Positions 18,678 to 28,150 are shown, numbered from the stretch's first letter. The stretch: DNA of 56,390 nucleotides from an uncultured Pelagibacteraceae bacterium (GCA_902524955.1 CABZEY010000002.1:1-56390); one strand, 5' to 3'. Made by a program: numbers and translations. Notes: generated by a model not told the origin, from the letters alone.

Positions 18678-19664
18678 ATGTTAATAAACGTTATGAGATT
18701 TTTAAGTTCGATTCTTTTTATCTTTTTGTACTTAATTTCAAATTCATACTCTAATGATGATTTTGGTAATTGGTTAATAAAATATAAAAAATATGCAGTC
18801 AAACAGGGTATTTCAAAAAAAACAGTGGATGAAGCATTCAAAAATACAAAACTTTTAAAAAGAATAATTAAATATGACAGGAATCAACCAGAGTTTATTG
18901 AGAAAACGAATGTATATATTGGTAAAAGAGTTAATAAGCAGAAAGTTATTTATGCAAAAAAATTAATTCGAAATAATAAAAATCTTTTAAATAAAGTAGA
19001 AAAAAAATTTAATGTTCCAAAAAATTATTTAGTAGCTCTTTGGGGAATTGAAACTGTATTTGGAAAACATAAAGGAAAAGTAGATATTATTTCTGCACTT
19101 GCAACTTTAAGTTATGATAAAAGAAGGTCAGCATATTTTTCAAGAGAATTAATAACACTTTTAAAATTAATAGATAAAGAAATTGTTAACCTAGATGATC
19201 TAAAAGGGTCATGGGCTGGAGCTCATGGAAACTTTCAGTTTATGCCATCGTCAATTCAAAATTATGCTGTTGATTATAATAAAGATGGAAAAATTGACCT
19301 ATATGAATCTCTAGAAGACTCATTTGCGTCAGCCGCAAATTATTTAAGGAAAATAGGGTGGGATAAAAATCCGTGGGGCGTAAAAGTTAAATTGTCAAAA
19401 AAAATAGACTCTAAAAATTTTACATATGATGCCAGAAAACTTGCAAAACAAAAAAAGGTCAAAGACTGGGTAAAAAAAGGTATCTTAATACCAGAAAAAT
19501 TTAAAATTAATCCAAATACTAAAGCGCGGCTTGTAAAACCAGATGGAAAAGTATCTGATGTTTATATGGTTTTTAATAATTACGAAAAACTATTAAATTG
19601 GAACAGGTCTTTAAGGTTTGCTATAACAATAGGTATTTTTGCAGACCTGCTATCGAATGCATAA
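18678..19664 (+). CDS. mltB: Lytic murein transglycosylase (MltB/SLT_2 family)
   Basis: A 328-residue secreted enzyme that cleaves glycan strands to 1,6-anhydromuropeptides. An N-terminal hydrophobic signal (residues about 7-25) is followed by FGNWLIKYKKYAVKQGIS. The catalytic glutamate is E125 in ALWGIETVFGKHKG, and GSWAGAHGNFQFMPSSIQNY and DYNKDGKIDLYESLEDS are family hallmarks. No peptidoglycan-binding domain is appended. ATG 18678 is used; ATG 18693 (MRFLSS) would give an equally good signal peptide. No clear lipobox is seen, so it is probably periplasmic rather than anchored. It starts the murein operon and overlaps the next start by 8 bp. Confidence 0.92.
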   Translation: MLINVMRFLSSILFIFLYLISNSYSNDDFGNWLIKYKKYAVKQGISKKTVDEAFKNTKLLKRIIKYDRNQPEFIEKTNVYIGKRVNKQKVIYAKKLIRNNKNLLNKVEKKFNVPKNYLVALWGIETVFGKHKGKVDIISALATLSYDKRRSAYFSRELITLLKLIDKEIVNLDDLKGSWAGAHGNFQFMPSSIQNYAVDYNKDGKIDLYESLEDSFASAANYLRKIGWDKNPWGVKVKLSKKIDSKNFTYDARKLAKQKKVKDWVKKGILIPEKFKINPNTKARLVKPDGKVSDVYMVFNNYEKLLNWNRSLRFAITIGIFADLLSNA

Positions 19665-20301
19665 AAAAATTTATTTAATTTTTTGTGTAATTTTTTTTTC
19701 TTGTACTTTTAATTATAGTATTTACGAGCAAAAAGGTTTTGTAAAAATTAATAATGATAATAAGGTAATTTCTTCTTTACCAAAAGGTACAATATTAAAA
19801 GTTACAAATCCAAAAAATAAAGAAAGTATAGTAATTACAACAAATGAGACTAGTAAAAATTTAGGTCCAAGAATAATCATTTTGCCAGATAACATTTTCA
19901 AGGAATTAAAATTAAATAAAAACTTACCATTAATTCACATGCAGTCTTTAAGAAAAAATAAAATTTTTATAGCAAAAAAAACAAAAACATATGAACAAGA
20001 AAAAAGGGTTAATAAAAAAGTAGAAATAGAAAAAATTAATATTTTGAATTTAAATAAAGAAAAAAAAATTAAAGATAAAATTTATCTTAATTTTGGGCCT
20101 TTCTATAATAAAATATATGCAAATCAGATGTATAAAATTTTAAAAGCTAAAATCGATAATAAAAATCTTGTTTTTAGAGATTATCAGGATAAAAATTATA
20201 TAATATCAATTGGTCCACTGAAAAATTTAACAGAATATGATGAAATTTATTTAAAATTAGGTAAAATTGGTTTAATTGGTTTCGATATAAAAATTCAATG
20301 A
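19657..20301 (+). CDS. RlpA-like SPOR-domain lipoprotein, reduced
   Basis: A 214-residue envelope protein in the place of rlpA (between mltB and dacA). The signal MHKKIYLIFCVIFFSC ends in a loose lipobox (FFSC). Residues about 25-95 keep only the second half of the RlpA double-psi barrel (SLPKGTILKVTNPKNKES to LGPRIIILPDN); the WYG-x-FHG-x-TANGE-type block and the DRGPF catalytic segment are not found. After a Lys/Glu linker, residues about 144-214 match a SPOR domain (LNFGPFYNKIYANQMYKIL, then NYIISIGPL). ATG 19657 overlaps mltB and has a better N-terminus than an upstream ATG at 19639. It probably binds denuded septal glycan but is unlikely to cleave it. Confidence 0.75.
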   Translation: MHKKIYLIFCVIFFSCTFNYSIYEQKGFVKINNDNKVISSLPKGTILKVTNPKNKESIVITTNETSKNLGPRIIILPDNIFKELKLNKNLPLIHMQSLRKNKIFIAKKTKTYEQEKRVNKKVEIEKINILNLNKEKKIKDKIYLNFGPFYNKIYANQMYKILKAKIDNKNLVFRDYQDKNYIISIGPLKNLTEYDEIYLKLGKIGLIGFDIKIQ

Positions 20302-21437
20302 TTAGAAAAATACTTTTATTAATAAATATATTTTTTTATACAATTACAGTTTCAGCTTTTGAAACTACTGCTAAACAAGCGTATTTAATTGATGTTCTTT
20401 CTGGTAATGTGTTATTAAAAAAGAACGAAAAAGAAAAAATTTCTCCTGCTTCAATTACTAAAATTATGACGACAATTGTAGCATTTGATTTGATCAAAAG
20501 AGGTGAGTTAACGTTAGATGAAAAAATTAAAATTTCTAAAAAAGCATGGAGAATGTCTTCAAAGGGATACTCTTCAATGTTTATTATGCCAGGTGATAAG
20601 GTAAGTGTAGAAAATCTCTTGAAGGGAATTATAATCGTTTCAGGAAATGATGCATGTGTTGCTTTAGCTCAAGGTATTGCAGGAACTGAGGAGGAATTTG
20701 TAAATATGATGAACTCTATGGCAAAAAAAATTGGTTTACCAAATACAAATTTTTCAAATTCTTCAGGACTGTTTAATGAAAATAATTATTCCACAGCGGA
20801 AGATATTGCAAAGATGTCAATTTACTTAATTAATAATTTTCCAAAATTATATAAATATTATAAAGTAAAAAAATTTAAGTGGGATAGAACTGGTGGCGCT
20901 CCAATAACACAAGGTAATCGTAATCCCATTTTGTACAAAGACATGGGTGGTGATGGTCTTAAAACTGGTCATTTAGAGGATTCTGGATATTCATTGGCAG
21001 CAACAATAAAAAAAGATGAAAGGCGAATATTAAGTGTAATTAGCGGGCTGAACTCAAAAAGTGAAAGATCGAGGGAAACAGTGCGTTTACTCAGTTATGC
21101 AAAAAACAGATTCGACTTGCTAAAAATTAACAAATTAGACGAAAATTTTATGATTAAAACTTGGAATTTAAAACCAAATAAAGTTCAATTAACATTATCA
21201 GATGACGTTTATTTAACCATCCCCAAAAGGCAAAAAAGTAAGATTAAAATTGAAATAGTGCATAAAGATCAATTGTTAAAAAATGTTATAAAAAAAGGAC
21301 AGGCCGTATCAAAGTTAAATATTTACTATGATGATAGATTATTTAAAAGTGAAATTTTATACTCCTCTACAAAAACAGAAAAAGAAAATTTTTTTATTAG
21401 ATTTATAAACTCAGTAAGTTATTTCATATGGGGTTGA
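20298..21437 (+). CDS. dacA: D-alanyl-D-alanine carboxypeptidase (penicillin-binding protein 5/6 type)
   Basis: A 379-residue low-molecular-weight PBP that trims the terminal D-Ala of pentapeptides. A signal peptide covers residues 1-20. The three active-site motifs are complete: SITK at 52-55, SGN at 115-117 and KTG at 222-224. The C-terminal beta-rich PBP5 domain (about 275-370) ends in FFIRFINSVSYFIWG, a likely amphipathic membrane anchor. It starts in ATGA with the RlpA-like gene and overlaps tmk by 10 bp. The rlpA-dacA-tmk-holB order is standard in alphaproteobacteria. Confidence 0.94.
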   Translation: MIRKILLLINIFFYTITVSAFETTAKQAYLIDVLSGNVLLKKNEKEKISPASITKIMTTIVAFDLIKRGELTLDEKIKISKKAWRMSSKGYSSMFIMPGDKVSVENLLKGIIIVSGNDACVALAQGIAGTEEEFVNMMNSMAKKIGLPNTNFSNSSGLFNENNYSTAEDIAKMSIYLINNFPKLYKYYKVKKFKWDRTGGAPITQGNRNPILYKDMGGDGLKTGHLEDSGYSLAATIKKDERRILSVISGLNSKSERSRETVRLLSYAKNRFDLLKINKLDENFMIKTWNLKPNKVQLTLSDDVYLTIPKRQKSKIKIEIVHKDQLLKNVIKKGQAVSKLNIYYDDRLFKSEILYSSTKTEKENFFIRFINSVSYFIWG

Positions 21438-22054
21438 AAAAAGGTGTTCTTGTTACATTTGAAGGAATAGAAGGCTGTGGTAAATCAACACAAATTAATA
21501 AATTATATAAATTACTAAAAAAAAGAAAAATTAAATGCATTAAAACCAGGGAACCAGGTGGCACAAAATTATCAGAAAAAATAAGAAAATTAATTATAAA
21601 TGATTTAAAAAATAATGAGGATAATTTAACTGAATTATTACTCTTGTTTGCATCTAGAGCAAATCACTTTCTTAAAATATCAAAATATTTAAAAAAAAAT
21701 TATATAGTTATATGTGACAGATATATTGACTCAACATATGCATATCAACATTATGAACAAGGCCAAAGTTTAAAATTTATTAATTTTTTACAAAAAAAAA
21801 TAGATAATAATGTAAGGCCAAATATCACTTTTTTTTTAGATATTCCTGCAAGCTTATCGAAAAGAAGAATATATAGCAGGGAAAAACGAGATAGATTTGA
21901 TAAATATAACCAAAAAAAAATGAATAATTTAAGAAAAAGTTTTTTAATATTAACAAAAAAATTTAAAAGAATAATTAAAATAGATGGAACAAAAGACAAA
22001 AATAGAGTTCATAATGATATTATTCAATATTTATTAAATAAAAATGTTATTTAA
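21428..22054 (+). CDS. tmk: Thymidylate kinase
   Basis: A 208-residue kinase that converts dTMP to dTDP. The P-loop is GIEGCGKST at residues 13-21, the DRY-type signature is CDRYIDSTYAYQ, and the lid includes SREKRDRFDKYNQ. REPGGTKLSEKIR is the usual strand-helix after the P-loop. It starts within dacA and overlaps holB by 11 bp. Confidence 0.96.
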   Translation: MGLKKGVLVTFEGIEGCGKSTQINKLYKLLKKRKIKCIKTREPGGTKLSEKIRKLIINDLKNNEDNLTELLLLFASRANHFLKISKYLKKNYIVICDRYIDSTYAYQHYEQGQSLKFINFLQKKIDNNVRPNITFFLDIPASLSKRRIYSREKRDRFDKYNQKKMNNLRKSFLILTKKFKRIIKIDGTKDKNRVHNDIIQYLLNKNVI

Positions 22055-22835
22055 AACTTCTGACAAAATTATTGGTTACGATGAAGAGTGGTCTTTTTTT
22101 TTACGACTTTATAATAATAAATATTTACCAAATACTATATTACTACAAGGTTTGGAAGGCATAGGCAAATATACTTTTGTTTTACATTTAATTAATAGTT
22201 TAATGAATAATAAAAATACTGTTAACTTAGAAACAAGTTTGATGAATAACAATAATGTTTTTATTTTAAAAAAAAACGTAGATAGTGTTGAATATAAATT
22301 TGAGGATGTTAAAAAAATTATAAATTTTTGCAAATATAAATCCCTCGATATTAAACCAAAATTTATTGTTATTAAGTCTATTGATTTACTTAATAAAAGC
22401 TCAGTGAATGCTCTTTTAAAATTAACAGAGGAGACAAAAGAAAATGTATATTTTTTTTTTACGTCGAATTTTATGAAATATAATTCTAAAACTTTAGAAT
22501 CTAGATTTTTCAAAAAAAAACTTTTTTTAAAAAAAAGTTACTACAATCAGATAATTTCGTATTTTTTTAAAACTAATAATTTTACTAAAGATGAACTCGA
22601 AAGAGAAATTAAAGATACACCAGGAATATATATAAGAAAATATTTGCATAATGCAGAAAATAATCTTGAAAAAATTAAAAAAAATGATGAAAATATTTTT
22701 TATAAAATAATAAGTGAAAAGATTATAAAACAATTTGAAGGGGAGCATCTAGAAATTTTAAAAAAAATCAAATTTAATTTAATATTAAAAAATGATATAA
22801 GTAAATTATTAAAAAAAATTAGTATAAATGAGTAA
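22044..22835 (+). CDS. holB: DNA polymerase III delta-prime subunit (clamp loader)
   Basis: A 263-residue AAA+ protein of the clamp loader. It has a Walker A-like GLEGIGKYT at residues 36-44, a conserved NALLKLTEETKENVYFFFTSN block (sensor 1 region) and LESRFFKKKLFL in place of the SRC motif (SRF here). The four-Cys zinc module of E. coli delta-prime is absent. The C-terminal half is very Lys/Asn-rich and weakly conserved. Position between tmk and metG strongly supports the call. It overlaps metG by 8 bp. Confidence 0.88.
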   Translation: MLFKTSDKIIGYDEEWSFFLRLYNNKYLPNTILLQGLEGIGKYTFVLHLINSLMNNKNTVNLETSLMNNNNVFILKKNVDSVEYKFEDVKKIINFCKYKSLDIKPKFIVIKSIDLLNKSSVNALLKLTEETKENVYFFFTSNFMKYNSKTLESRFFKKKLFLKKSYYNQIISYFFKTNNFTKDELEREIKDTPGIYIRKYLHNAENNLEKIKKNDENIFYKIISEKIIKQFEGEHLEILKKIKFNLILKNDISKLLKKISINE

Positions 22836-24324
22836 CAAATTTTATATTACAACTCCAATTTATTATCCTTCAGCTAAGCCACATATGGGTCATGCTTATT
22901 CGAGCATAGCAGCAGATGTTATTGCTCGTTTTAAAAAAATTCAAGGTTATAACGTTTTTTTTTTAACTGGAACCGATGAGCATGGCTTAAAAATTCAAAA
23001 AGCAGCTGAGAAAGAAAAAAAAGATCCAAAAATTTTTTGTGACGAAATTTCTAAAAATTTTATAGATTTAACAAATATTTTAGATTTAAGTAATAATGAT
23101 TTTATTAGAACTACTGAAGAGAGACATAAAGCAACTGCAATAGAGTTGTGGAAGTTATTAGATAAAAATGAACAAATCTATTTATCCAAGTATGCAGGGT
23201 GGTATTCAATTTCAGACGAAGCATACTATTCCGAAGATGAAATAGACGAGATAGATGGAAAAAAATTTTCAAAATCTAGTGGTAGCTCAGTTGAATGGAT
23301 GGAAGAAGAAAGTTTTTTTTTTAAATTGTCTGAGTGGCAAAAACCATTATTAAACTTTTATGAAAAGAATCCAGATTTTATAATGCCTGAAAGTAGAAAA
23401 AATGAGGTTGTTAATTTTGTAACAAGTGGACTTAAAGATTTATCAATTTCAAGAACAACTTTTAAATGGGGTATTCCTGTTCCAAATAATAGTAAGCATA
23501 TTATGTATGTTTGGTTAGATGCTTTGACAAATTATATTAGTGCTACAAATTTTTTTGAAAATAAAAATAAATTCTGGCCTGCAGACTTGCACATCATAGG
23601 TAAGGACATATTAAGATTCCATGCTATCTATTGGCCAGCGTTTTTAATGGCTGCTAAATTACCCTTGCCAAAACAAGTTTTTGGTCATGGATGGATATTG
23701 TCTGGTGAAGAGAAGATGTCTAAATCAAAAGGTAATATTTTAGATCCTATAGAATTAGTAAATGATTATGGATCTGATGAATTAAGATATTATCTAATGA
23801 AAGAAGTGATTTTTGGATTAGACGGAACTATAAATCTAGATAATTTTAGAAATACTATTAACGATTTAGCAAATAATATTGGAAATTTATCTAATCGAAT
23901 ATTTACTATACTCGATAAAAATTATGATTGTAAAATACCCGAAATATCCTCGGGTTATACAATAAATGAAAATTTATTAATTAATTTAAAAGACTTTATA
24001 AATCTCATTAATAAATATGAAATTCATAATTATTTAAAAAAAATACATACCTACTCTTCGATGCTAAATAAGTATGTAAATGATAACGAACCATGGAACA
24101 AAAAAATTAATTCAGAGCAAAATATTAAAAATATATTATATTCAACAATAATAGGATTAAAAAACATTTTTATTTTATTGTATCCAATTACACCAAAATC
24201 TAGCATTTCTTTTCTAAAAAACCTTAGTATCAATAGAGAAGATATAGCCCTAGACTTAATAAATAAAGAATTTGTGCCTAATCAAAAATTATCAAAACCA
24301 AATATATTATTTAAGAAATATTAA
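22828..24324 (+). CDS. metG: Methionyl-tRNA synthetase
   Basis: A 498-residue class I synthetase. HIGH is HMGH at residues 19-22 in SAKPHMGHAYSS, and KMSKS is at 296-300. The region that would carry the zinc knuckle (GWYSISDEAYYSEDEIDEI) has no cysteines, so this is the zinc-free short type without the C-terminal dimerisation domain. WLDALTNYISAT and HIIGKDILRFHAIYWPAFL are conserved core blocks. Its TAA overlaps the tatD ATG (24324). Confidence 0.96.
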   Translation: MSNKFYITTPIYYPSAKPHMGHAYSSIAADVIARFKKIQGYNVFFLTGTDEHGLKIQKAAEKEKKDPKIFCDEISKNFIDLTNILDLSNNDFIRTTEERHKATAIELWKLLDKNEQIYLSKYAGWYSISDEAYYSEDEIDEIDGKKFSKSSGSSVEWMEEESFFFKLSEWQKPLLNFYEKNPDFIMPESRKNEVVNFVTSGLKDLSISRTTFKWGIPVPNNSKHIMYVWLDALTNYISATNFFENKNKFWPADLHIIGKDILRFHAIYWPAFLMAAKLPLPKQVFGHGWILSGEEKMSKSKGNILDPIELVNDYGSDELRYYLMKEVIFGLDGTINLDNFRNTINDLANNIGNLSNRIFTILDKNYDCKIPEISSGYTINENLLINLKDFINLINKYEIHNYLKKIHTYSSMLNKYVNDNEPWNKKINSEQNIKNILYSTIIGLKNIFILLYPITPKSSISFLKNLSINREDIALDLINKEFVPNQKLSKPNILFKKY

Positions 24325-25100
24325 TGTATATAGTAGATAGCCATTGCCATTTATATTATGAACCATACATTGATAATTTAAAAAAAATAATTGATGAATG
24401 TAAATATAAAAATGTTAAACGACTTTTATCAATATCTGTTGATTATGAAACTTCATTAAAAAATATAAATATTGTCTCAGAATTTGATGAGGTTTTTTGT
24501 ACAATTGGTCTACACCCAAATAAAGTTGTTAACGAAAAATACAAATTAAATAAAATTTTAGATTTATATATTCCAAATAAAAAAATTTTAGGAATAGGAG
24601 AGGCTGGAATAGACCTTTACAGGTCAAATGATAATTTAAAAGACCAAATATATTGCTTTGAGCAACAGATAGAATTTTGTATTGATAACAAATTACCACT
24701 AGTTATACATTCAAGAAACGCTGAAAAAGAAACAATAAATGTTTTAAAAAATTATGCTAAAAAAGGATTAAGTTTTGTCTTACATTGCTTTAGTGGTACA
24801 GAGAAATTTGCAATGGAATGTTTAAATTTAAATGGCTATATATCTTTTGGTGGAATTATTACTTTTAATAAATCAAAAGTTCTTAGCGAAATTTGTTACA
24901 AAATACCATTAGATAAAATTTTAGTAGAAACAGACTCGCCATATTTATCACCATCTCCTTATAGAGGCAAAACCAACCATCCTGAAAATACTTTTATAAT
25001 TGTAAAAAAAATTGCTGATATTAAAAATAAAACAATTGAAGAAATATCTGAGAAAACTACATCTAATTTTAATAAATTATTTAAACTCACTGACCTGTAA
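24324..25100 (+). CDS. tatD: TatD-family metal-dependent hydrolase/DNase
   Basis: A 258-residue TIM-barrel protein of the YcfH/TatD family. Metal ligands are visible in DSHCHL (H7, H9), GEAGIDL, VIHSRNAEKE, LHCFSG and VETDSPYLSP. The family has 3'-5' exonuclease or D-aminoacyl hydrolase activities; the exact substrate here is not readable. It ends the conserved mltB-tatD operon, with 12 bp before the glycosyltransferase gene that replaces the usual metallo-beta-lactamase-fold neighbour. Confidence 0.93.
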   Translation: MYIVDSHCHLYYEPYIDNLKKIIDECKYKNVKRLLSISVDYETSLKNINIVSEFDEVFCTIGLHPNKVVNEKYKLNKILDLYIPNKKILGIGEAGIDLYRSNDNLKDQIYCFEQQIEFCIDNKLPLVIHSRNAEKETINVLKNYAKKGLSFVLHCFSGTEKFAMECLNLNGYISFGGIITFNKSKVLSEICYKIPLDKILVETDSPYLSPSPYRGKTNHPENTFIIVKKIADIKNKTIEEISEKTTSNFNKLFKLTDL

Positions 25101-25112
25101 AGAACAATTTTT

Positions 25113-27209
25113 ATGAAAACAATAATAAAACATGCAATTATTTTACCATTAAAGGAAAACTTTAGTTCGAAAGAGTCAGGCGCCGTATCAATTTGGGTTA
25201 ATAGTTATTTAAAAAAAACCAATTTTAGAAATAATATTCATATTTTTTGCTCAAAACTTCATAAAAGCAACTATTTAAGTAAAAAAAATTTAAATATTAT
25301 TGACAATAAAAGTAAATTATTTTCAAATTACTCGTATATAAAAAAAATATCAGACAGGATAGTAAGTAAAAATTTATATTCTGCAGAAGTACATAATAGA
25401 CCGGAATACGCTAAATTTCTTTTAAAGAATACCAATTTAAAAGTAAATTTAATTTTTCATAATGACCCTAACAGTTTGAGAGACAGCGATACAACAGAAA
25501 AGAAAAATTTTTTATTAAATAATTGTAATAAAATAATATTCGTTAGCGAGTATTTAAGAAGGCAATTTTTTAAGAATTTAAATATTAAACACAAAAATAA
25601 CGTTGAGATTGTGGGAAACGCAATAGATAAACTAAAAAAATTTCCAAAAAAAAAAAATCTGATAATTTTTTCAGGTAAACTTAATAAATCAAAAGGTTAT
25701 AATGTTTTTGGCAAGTCTATAATTAGAATACTCAACAAAAATAATGACTGGAAAGCAGTAGCAATTGGCAACGAACCGAGGGAAAAGTATAATTTTAAAC
25801 ATAAAAATTTTAAAATATTAAATTGGTTAGAGCACTCTAAATTACTTAAATTCTTTGAAAAAGCAGCTATAAGTGTCGTTAATCCTACATGGCAAGAGCC
25901 ATTTGGTCGTACAGCAATGGAGAGTGCCTCTAGAGGATGTGCTGTGATAACATCTATTTCAGGAGGATTACAAGAAACTTTTAATAATAATTTAATTTTA
26001 AAAAAAAATAATACACATAATTTAATTAAAAAAATACAGTTTCTTATTGATGATAAGAAAAAATTAAATTCTATTCAGAAGCTTAATTTTAAAAATGTAG
26101 TTCATGATATAGACGAAAAGTCAAAAATTCTTGATAATCTTATTCCAGTTTTAGAAGACTATAATTCTATAACAAATAAAAATTTAAGAATTTTGCATGT
26201 TTCAACTTTTGGTGAAAGACTTGATCATAGAATATTTAACTTATCTATTTCAAGTAAAATTTCAAAAGGTCTAATAAGAAATAATTTTGATGTAATAAAT
26301 TTTGATTATAGAGATTATAGTAGAAAAAAAATATTTAATAATTCTATAGATGATAAAATTTTATCGATTGTAATGAATTATAGACCACATCTTGTAATTT
26401 TTGGACATAATAATATTTTAAAAAGAGAAACATTGTTAAGTTTAAAAAATAATTTCAAATCTAAAGTTATAATTTGGTATGAAGATGCACTTGCAAAGGG
26501 TGGACCTGATTATAAATATAGTCAAAGACTTTTAGAGAAAAATCACGACATTATTGACAAGTATTTTATCACCACCCATCCTTCAGCACTAAGAACAAAA
26601 ATTAGTAAAGAAAAAATACATTTTATGCCTGTGCCTGTTGATCAAAATATAGAAAGTGAAAACTTTTATGAAAAAAAAAAATCAAAAGATTTATTTTTTG
26701 CTCTAAGCCATGGAGTTAATTTTGGAAAACTTAAAAGGGGCTCCTCTGATGATAGGGAAAAATTTATAGAAAAATTAATTTTCGCATCAAATGGTATGAT
26801 AAATTTTAATATTTTAGGTTTGTTTGAAGAACAGCCTAAATGGAATTATGACTTAAATAGTGAAATAATGAAATCCAAAATTGCATTAAATTTAAGTAGG
26901 GGCAAACCCGTAAAATATTATTCAAGTAATAGAATAGCTACATTGATGGGCAATGGTTGTTTAACAGCAATAGATCAAAGAGTTGGTTATTCCGATTTTT
27001 TTTCAAAAAAAGAAATGATTTTTTACAAAAATGAGAAAGATTTAGTTAGAAAAATTTTAAAAATAAAAGATAATAAAAATTTATTAATTAAAATAGCCAA
27101 AAATGGAAAAAAAAAATATTTTAAATTATTTTCAAATCTTTATGTTAGTCAATTTTTAATTGATAAGACCTTTAGTTTTAAAAATAAATATAATTATAAA
27201 TGGACTTAA
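25113..27209 (+). CDS. Two-domain glycosyltransferase (GT4-like plus CgeB-like)
   Basis: A 698-residue protein with two GT-B-type halves. Residues about 1-350 are GT4-like: IIFSGKLNKSKGYNVFGKS, then LNWLEHSKLLKFFEKAA, and the nucleotide-sugar E-x7-E signature in PTWQEPFGRTAMESASRG near 262-278. Residues about 365-698 resemble the CgeB/Glyco_trans_1_2 group: ILHVSTFGERLDHRIFNLS, WYEDALAKGGPDYKYS and NRIATLMGNGCLTAIDQ near the end. No membrane segment is seen, so it is probably cytoplasmic and builds a surface glycan. Acceptor and donor are unknown. It follows tatD by 12 bp but faces a recombinase, and its stop shares TTAA with the recombinase stop, which suggests imported cargo. Confidence 0.8.
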   Translation: MKTIIKHAIILPLKENFSSKESGAVSIWVNSYLKKTNFRNNIHIFCSKLHKSNYLSKKNLNIIDNKSKLFSNYSYIKKISDRIVSKNLYSAEVHNRPEYAKFLLKNTNLKVNLIFHNDPNSLRDSDTTEKKNFLLNNCNKIIFVSEYLRRQFFKNLNIKHKNNVEIVGNAIDKLKKFPKKKNLIIFSGKLNKSKGYNVFGKSIIRILNKNNDWKAVAIGNEPREKYNFKHKNFKILNWLEHSKLLKFFEKAAISVVNPTWQEPFGRTAMESASRGCAVITSISGGLQETFNNNLILKKNNTHNLIKKIQFLIDDKKKLNSIQKLNFKNVVHDIDEKSKILDNLIPVLEDYNSITNKNLRILHVSTFGERLDHRIFNLSISSKISKGLIRNNFDVINFDYRDYSRKKIFNNSIDDKILSIVMNYRPHLVIFGHNNILKRETLLSLKNNFKSKVIIWYEDALAKGGPDYKYSQRLLEKNHDIIDKYFITTHPSALRTKISKEKIHFMPVPVDQNIESENFYEKKKSKDLFFALSHGVNFGKLKRGSSDDREKFIEKLIFASNGMINFNILGLFEEQPKWNYDLNSEIMKSKIALNLSRGKPVKYYSSNRIATLMGNGCLTAIDQRVGYSDFFSKKEMIFYKNEKDLVRKILKIKDNKNLLIKIAKNGKKKYFKLFSNLYVSQFLIDKTFSFKNKYNYKWT

Positions 27210-28120
27210 AATTTAATTTTATTTAAAGCGTTATTTTTGAATAGATTTGCTTCTTGTATATATCTTCTAACCATCTGAGTTGTTTTGTGGCCTGTCATAG
27301 CCATAATACTTCTTTCATCAGCCCCTGTTTCAGCAGTAGAGGTTGCAAATCCCGATCTCAAACTGTGGCCAGCATATTTTTTATGATCAAGACCGGCAAT
27401 AAGAGCATATTTTTTTATAATTAGTGCAACAGATTTATCTGAAATTTTAAATATTCTTCCACTATCAATTTTGGCATAATTTATCCATTCCTTCAGCGAT
27501 ATAACAGGGCAAAATTCTCTATTTGCAAAGTAGGGTATAGCCTTGATCATCCCTATACCTATTTGATCTGTCTTTGATTTTTTAATATTAATTTTTACGC
27601 CCTCATTAACAAAATCAACATCATCATATTCAATAGAAATCAGTTCTGATCTTCTAAATCCACCAGCAAAACCTATTAAAATTAATGCTTTATTTTGAAC
27701 CTTCTTAAACTCATTTTTTTCGTCTGTTATAGCCTGTATAATTAATTTTAAATCATCTACTAGTATTGGTTTTTTTGACATTTGTTTTACGCCTAATTTT
27801 CTTTTAATACCCATTAAATTTTCTGAAATGATAGGATGTTTTGTATCAATATAATGCCCTTTGAGCTTATGTATAACTTTGATTGATGCGAGTCTTCTTT
27901 TTAATGTACTAAACTTACTAGAAGAGCTAAGATGAGTTAGGTAAAGCGCTACAATTTTTGGATCTGTTGGCAGCGAGCAAAAGTTATTTGTTCTACAAAA
28001 ATTTGAAAAATCATTAAAATCAGCTTGATAAGCTCTAAGAGTATTATGAGCTTTCGAATTTTTTAAATTCTTTACTGTCTCTAATTCAAGGTTTTTAACA
28101 TTTGTAACTATATTGTTCAT
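27206..28120 (-). CDS. Tyrosine-type site-specific recombinase/integrase
   Basis: A 304-residue phage-integrase-family recombinase. The N-terminal SAM-like core-binding domain spans about residues 15-110 (HNTLRAYQADFNDFSNFC). The catalytic set is complete: R156 in GGFRRSEL, a beta-hairpin Lys at 181-183 (KSKTDQ), H252-x-x-R255 (AGHSLRSGFAT), H278 (MTGHKTT) and nucleophile Y287 (VRRYIQEAN). It is neither clearly XerC nor XerD. The ATG (28120-28118) has only a weak ribosome-binding site, GGAA, that lies inside the palindrome at 28124-28150. A TTGACA promoter lies just upstream. Its 3' end overlaps the glycosyltransferase stop. It is likely active or recently active. Confidence 0.93.
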   Translation of the reverse strand: MNNIVTNVKNLELETVKNLKNSKAHNTLRAYQADFNDFSNFCRTNNFCSLPTDPKIVALYLTHLSSSSKFSTLKRRLASIKVIHKLKGHYIDTKHPIISENLMGIKRKLGVKQMSKKPILVDDLKLIIQAITDEKNEFKKVQNKALILIGFAGGFRRSELISIEYDDVDFVNEGVKINIKKSKTDQIGIGMIKAIPYFANREFCPVISLKEWINYAKIDSGRIFKISDKSVALIIKKYALIAGLDHKKYAGHSLRSGFATSTAETGADERSIMAMTGHKTTQMVRRYIQEANLFKNNALNKIKF

Positions 28121-28123
28121 AAT

Positions 28124-28150
28124 TTTCCGATAACCATTAATTATCGGAAA
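28124..28150. repeat. Perfect 10-7-10 palindrome at the recombinase promoter
   Basis: TTTCCGATAA (28124-28133), spacer CCATTAA, and TTATCGGAAA (28141-28150) are exact inverted arms. It lies 3 bp before the recombinase ATG and overlaps its -10 box and probable transcription start. Arm and spacer sizes fit a tyrosine-recombinase core site (about 9-13 bp arms around a 6-8 bp spacer) or a dimeric repressor operator. In mRNA it would form a hairpin that hides the ribosome-binding site. Confidence 0.75.

Noticed and set aside
22109-22748. Minus-strand frames of 134 and 73 codons inside holB
   Set aside because: Phe/Leu/Lys-rich antisense of Lys/Asn-rich coding sequence; the sense frame is supported by motifs and operon order.
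22044-24324. SAM-responsive riboswitch before metG
   Set aside because: metG starts inside holB with an 8-bp overlap, so there is no leader that could hold one.
27206-28120. Recombinase as the chromosomal XerC or XerD
   Set aside because: The N-terminal domain and the context (glycosyltransferase, gene-poor flank, palindrome at its own promoter) do not fit; no Xer-typical neighbours are present.
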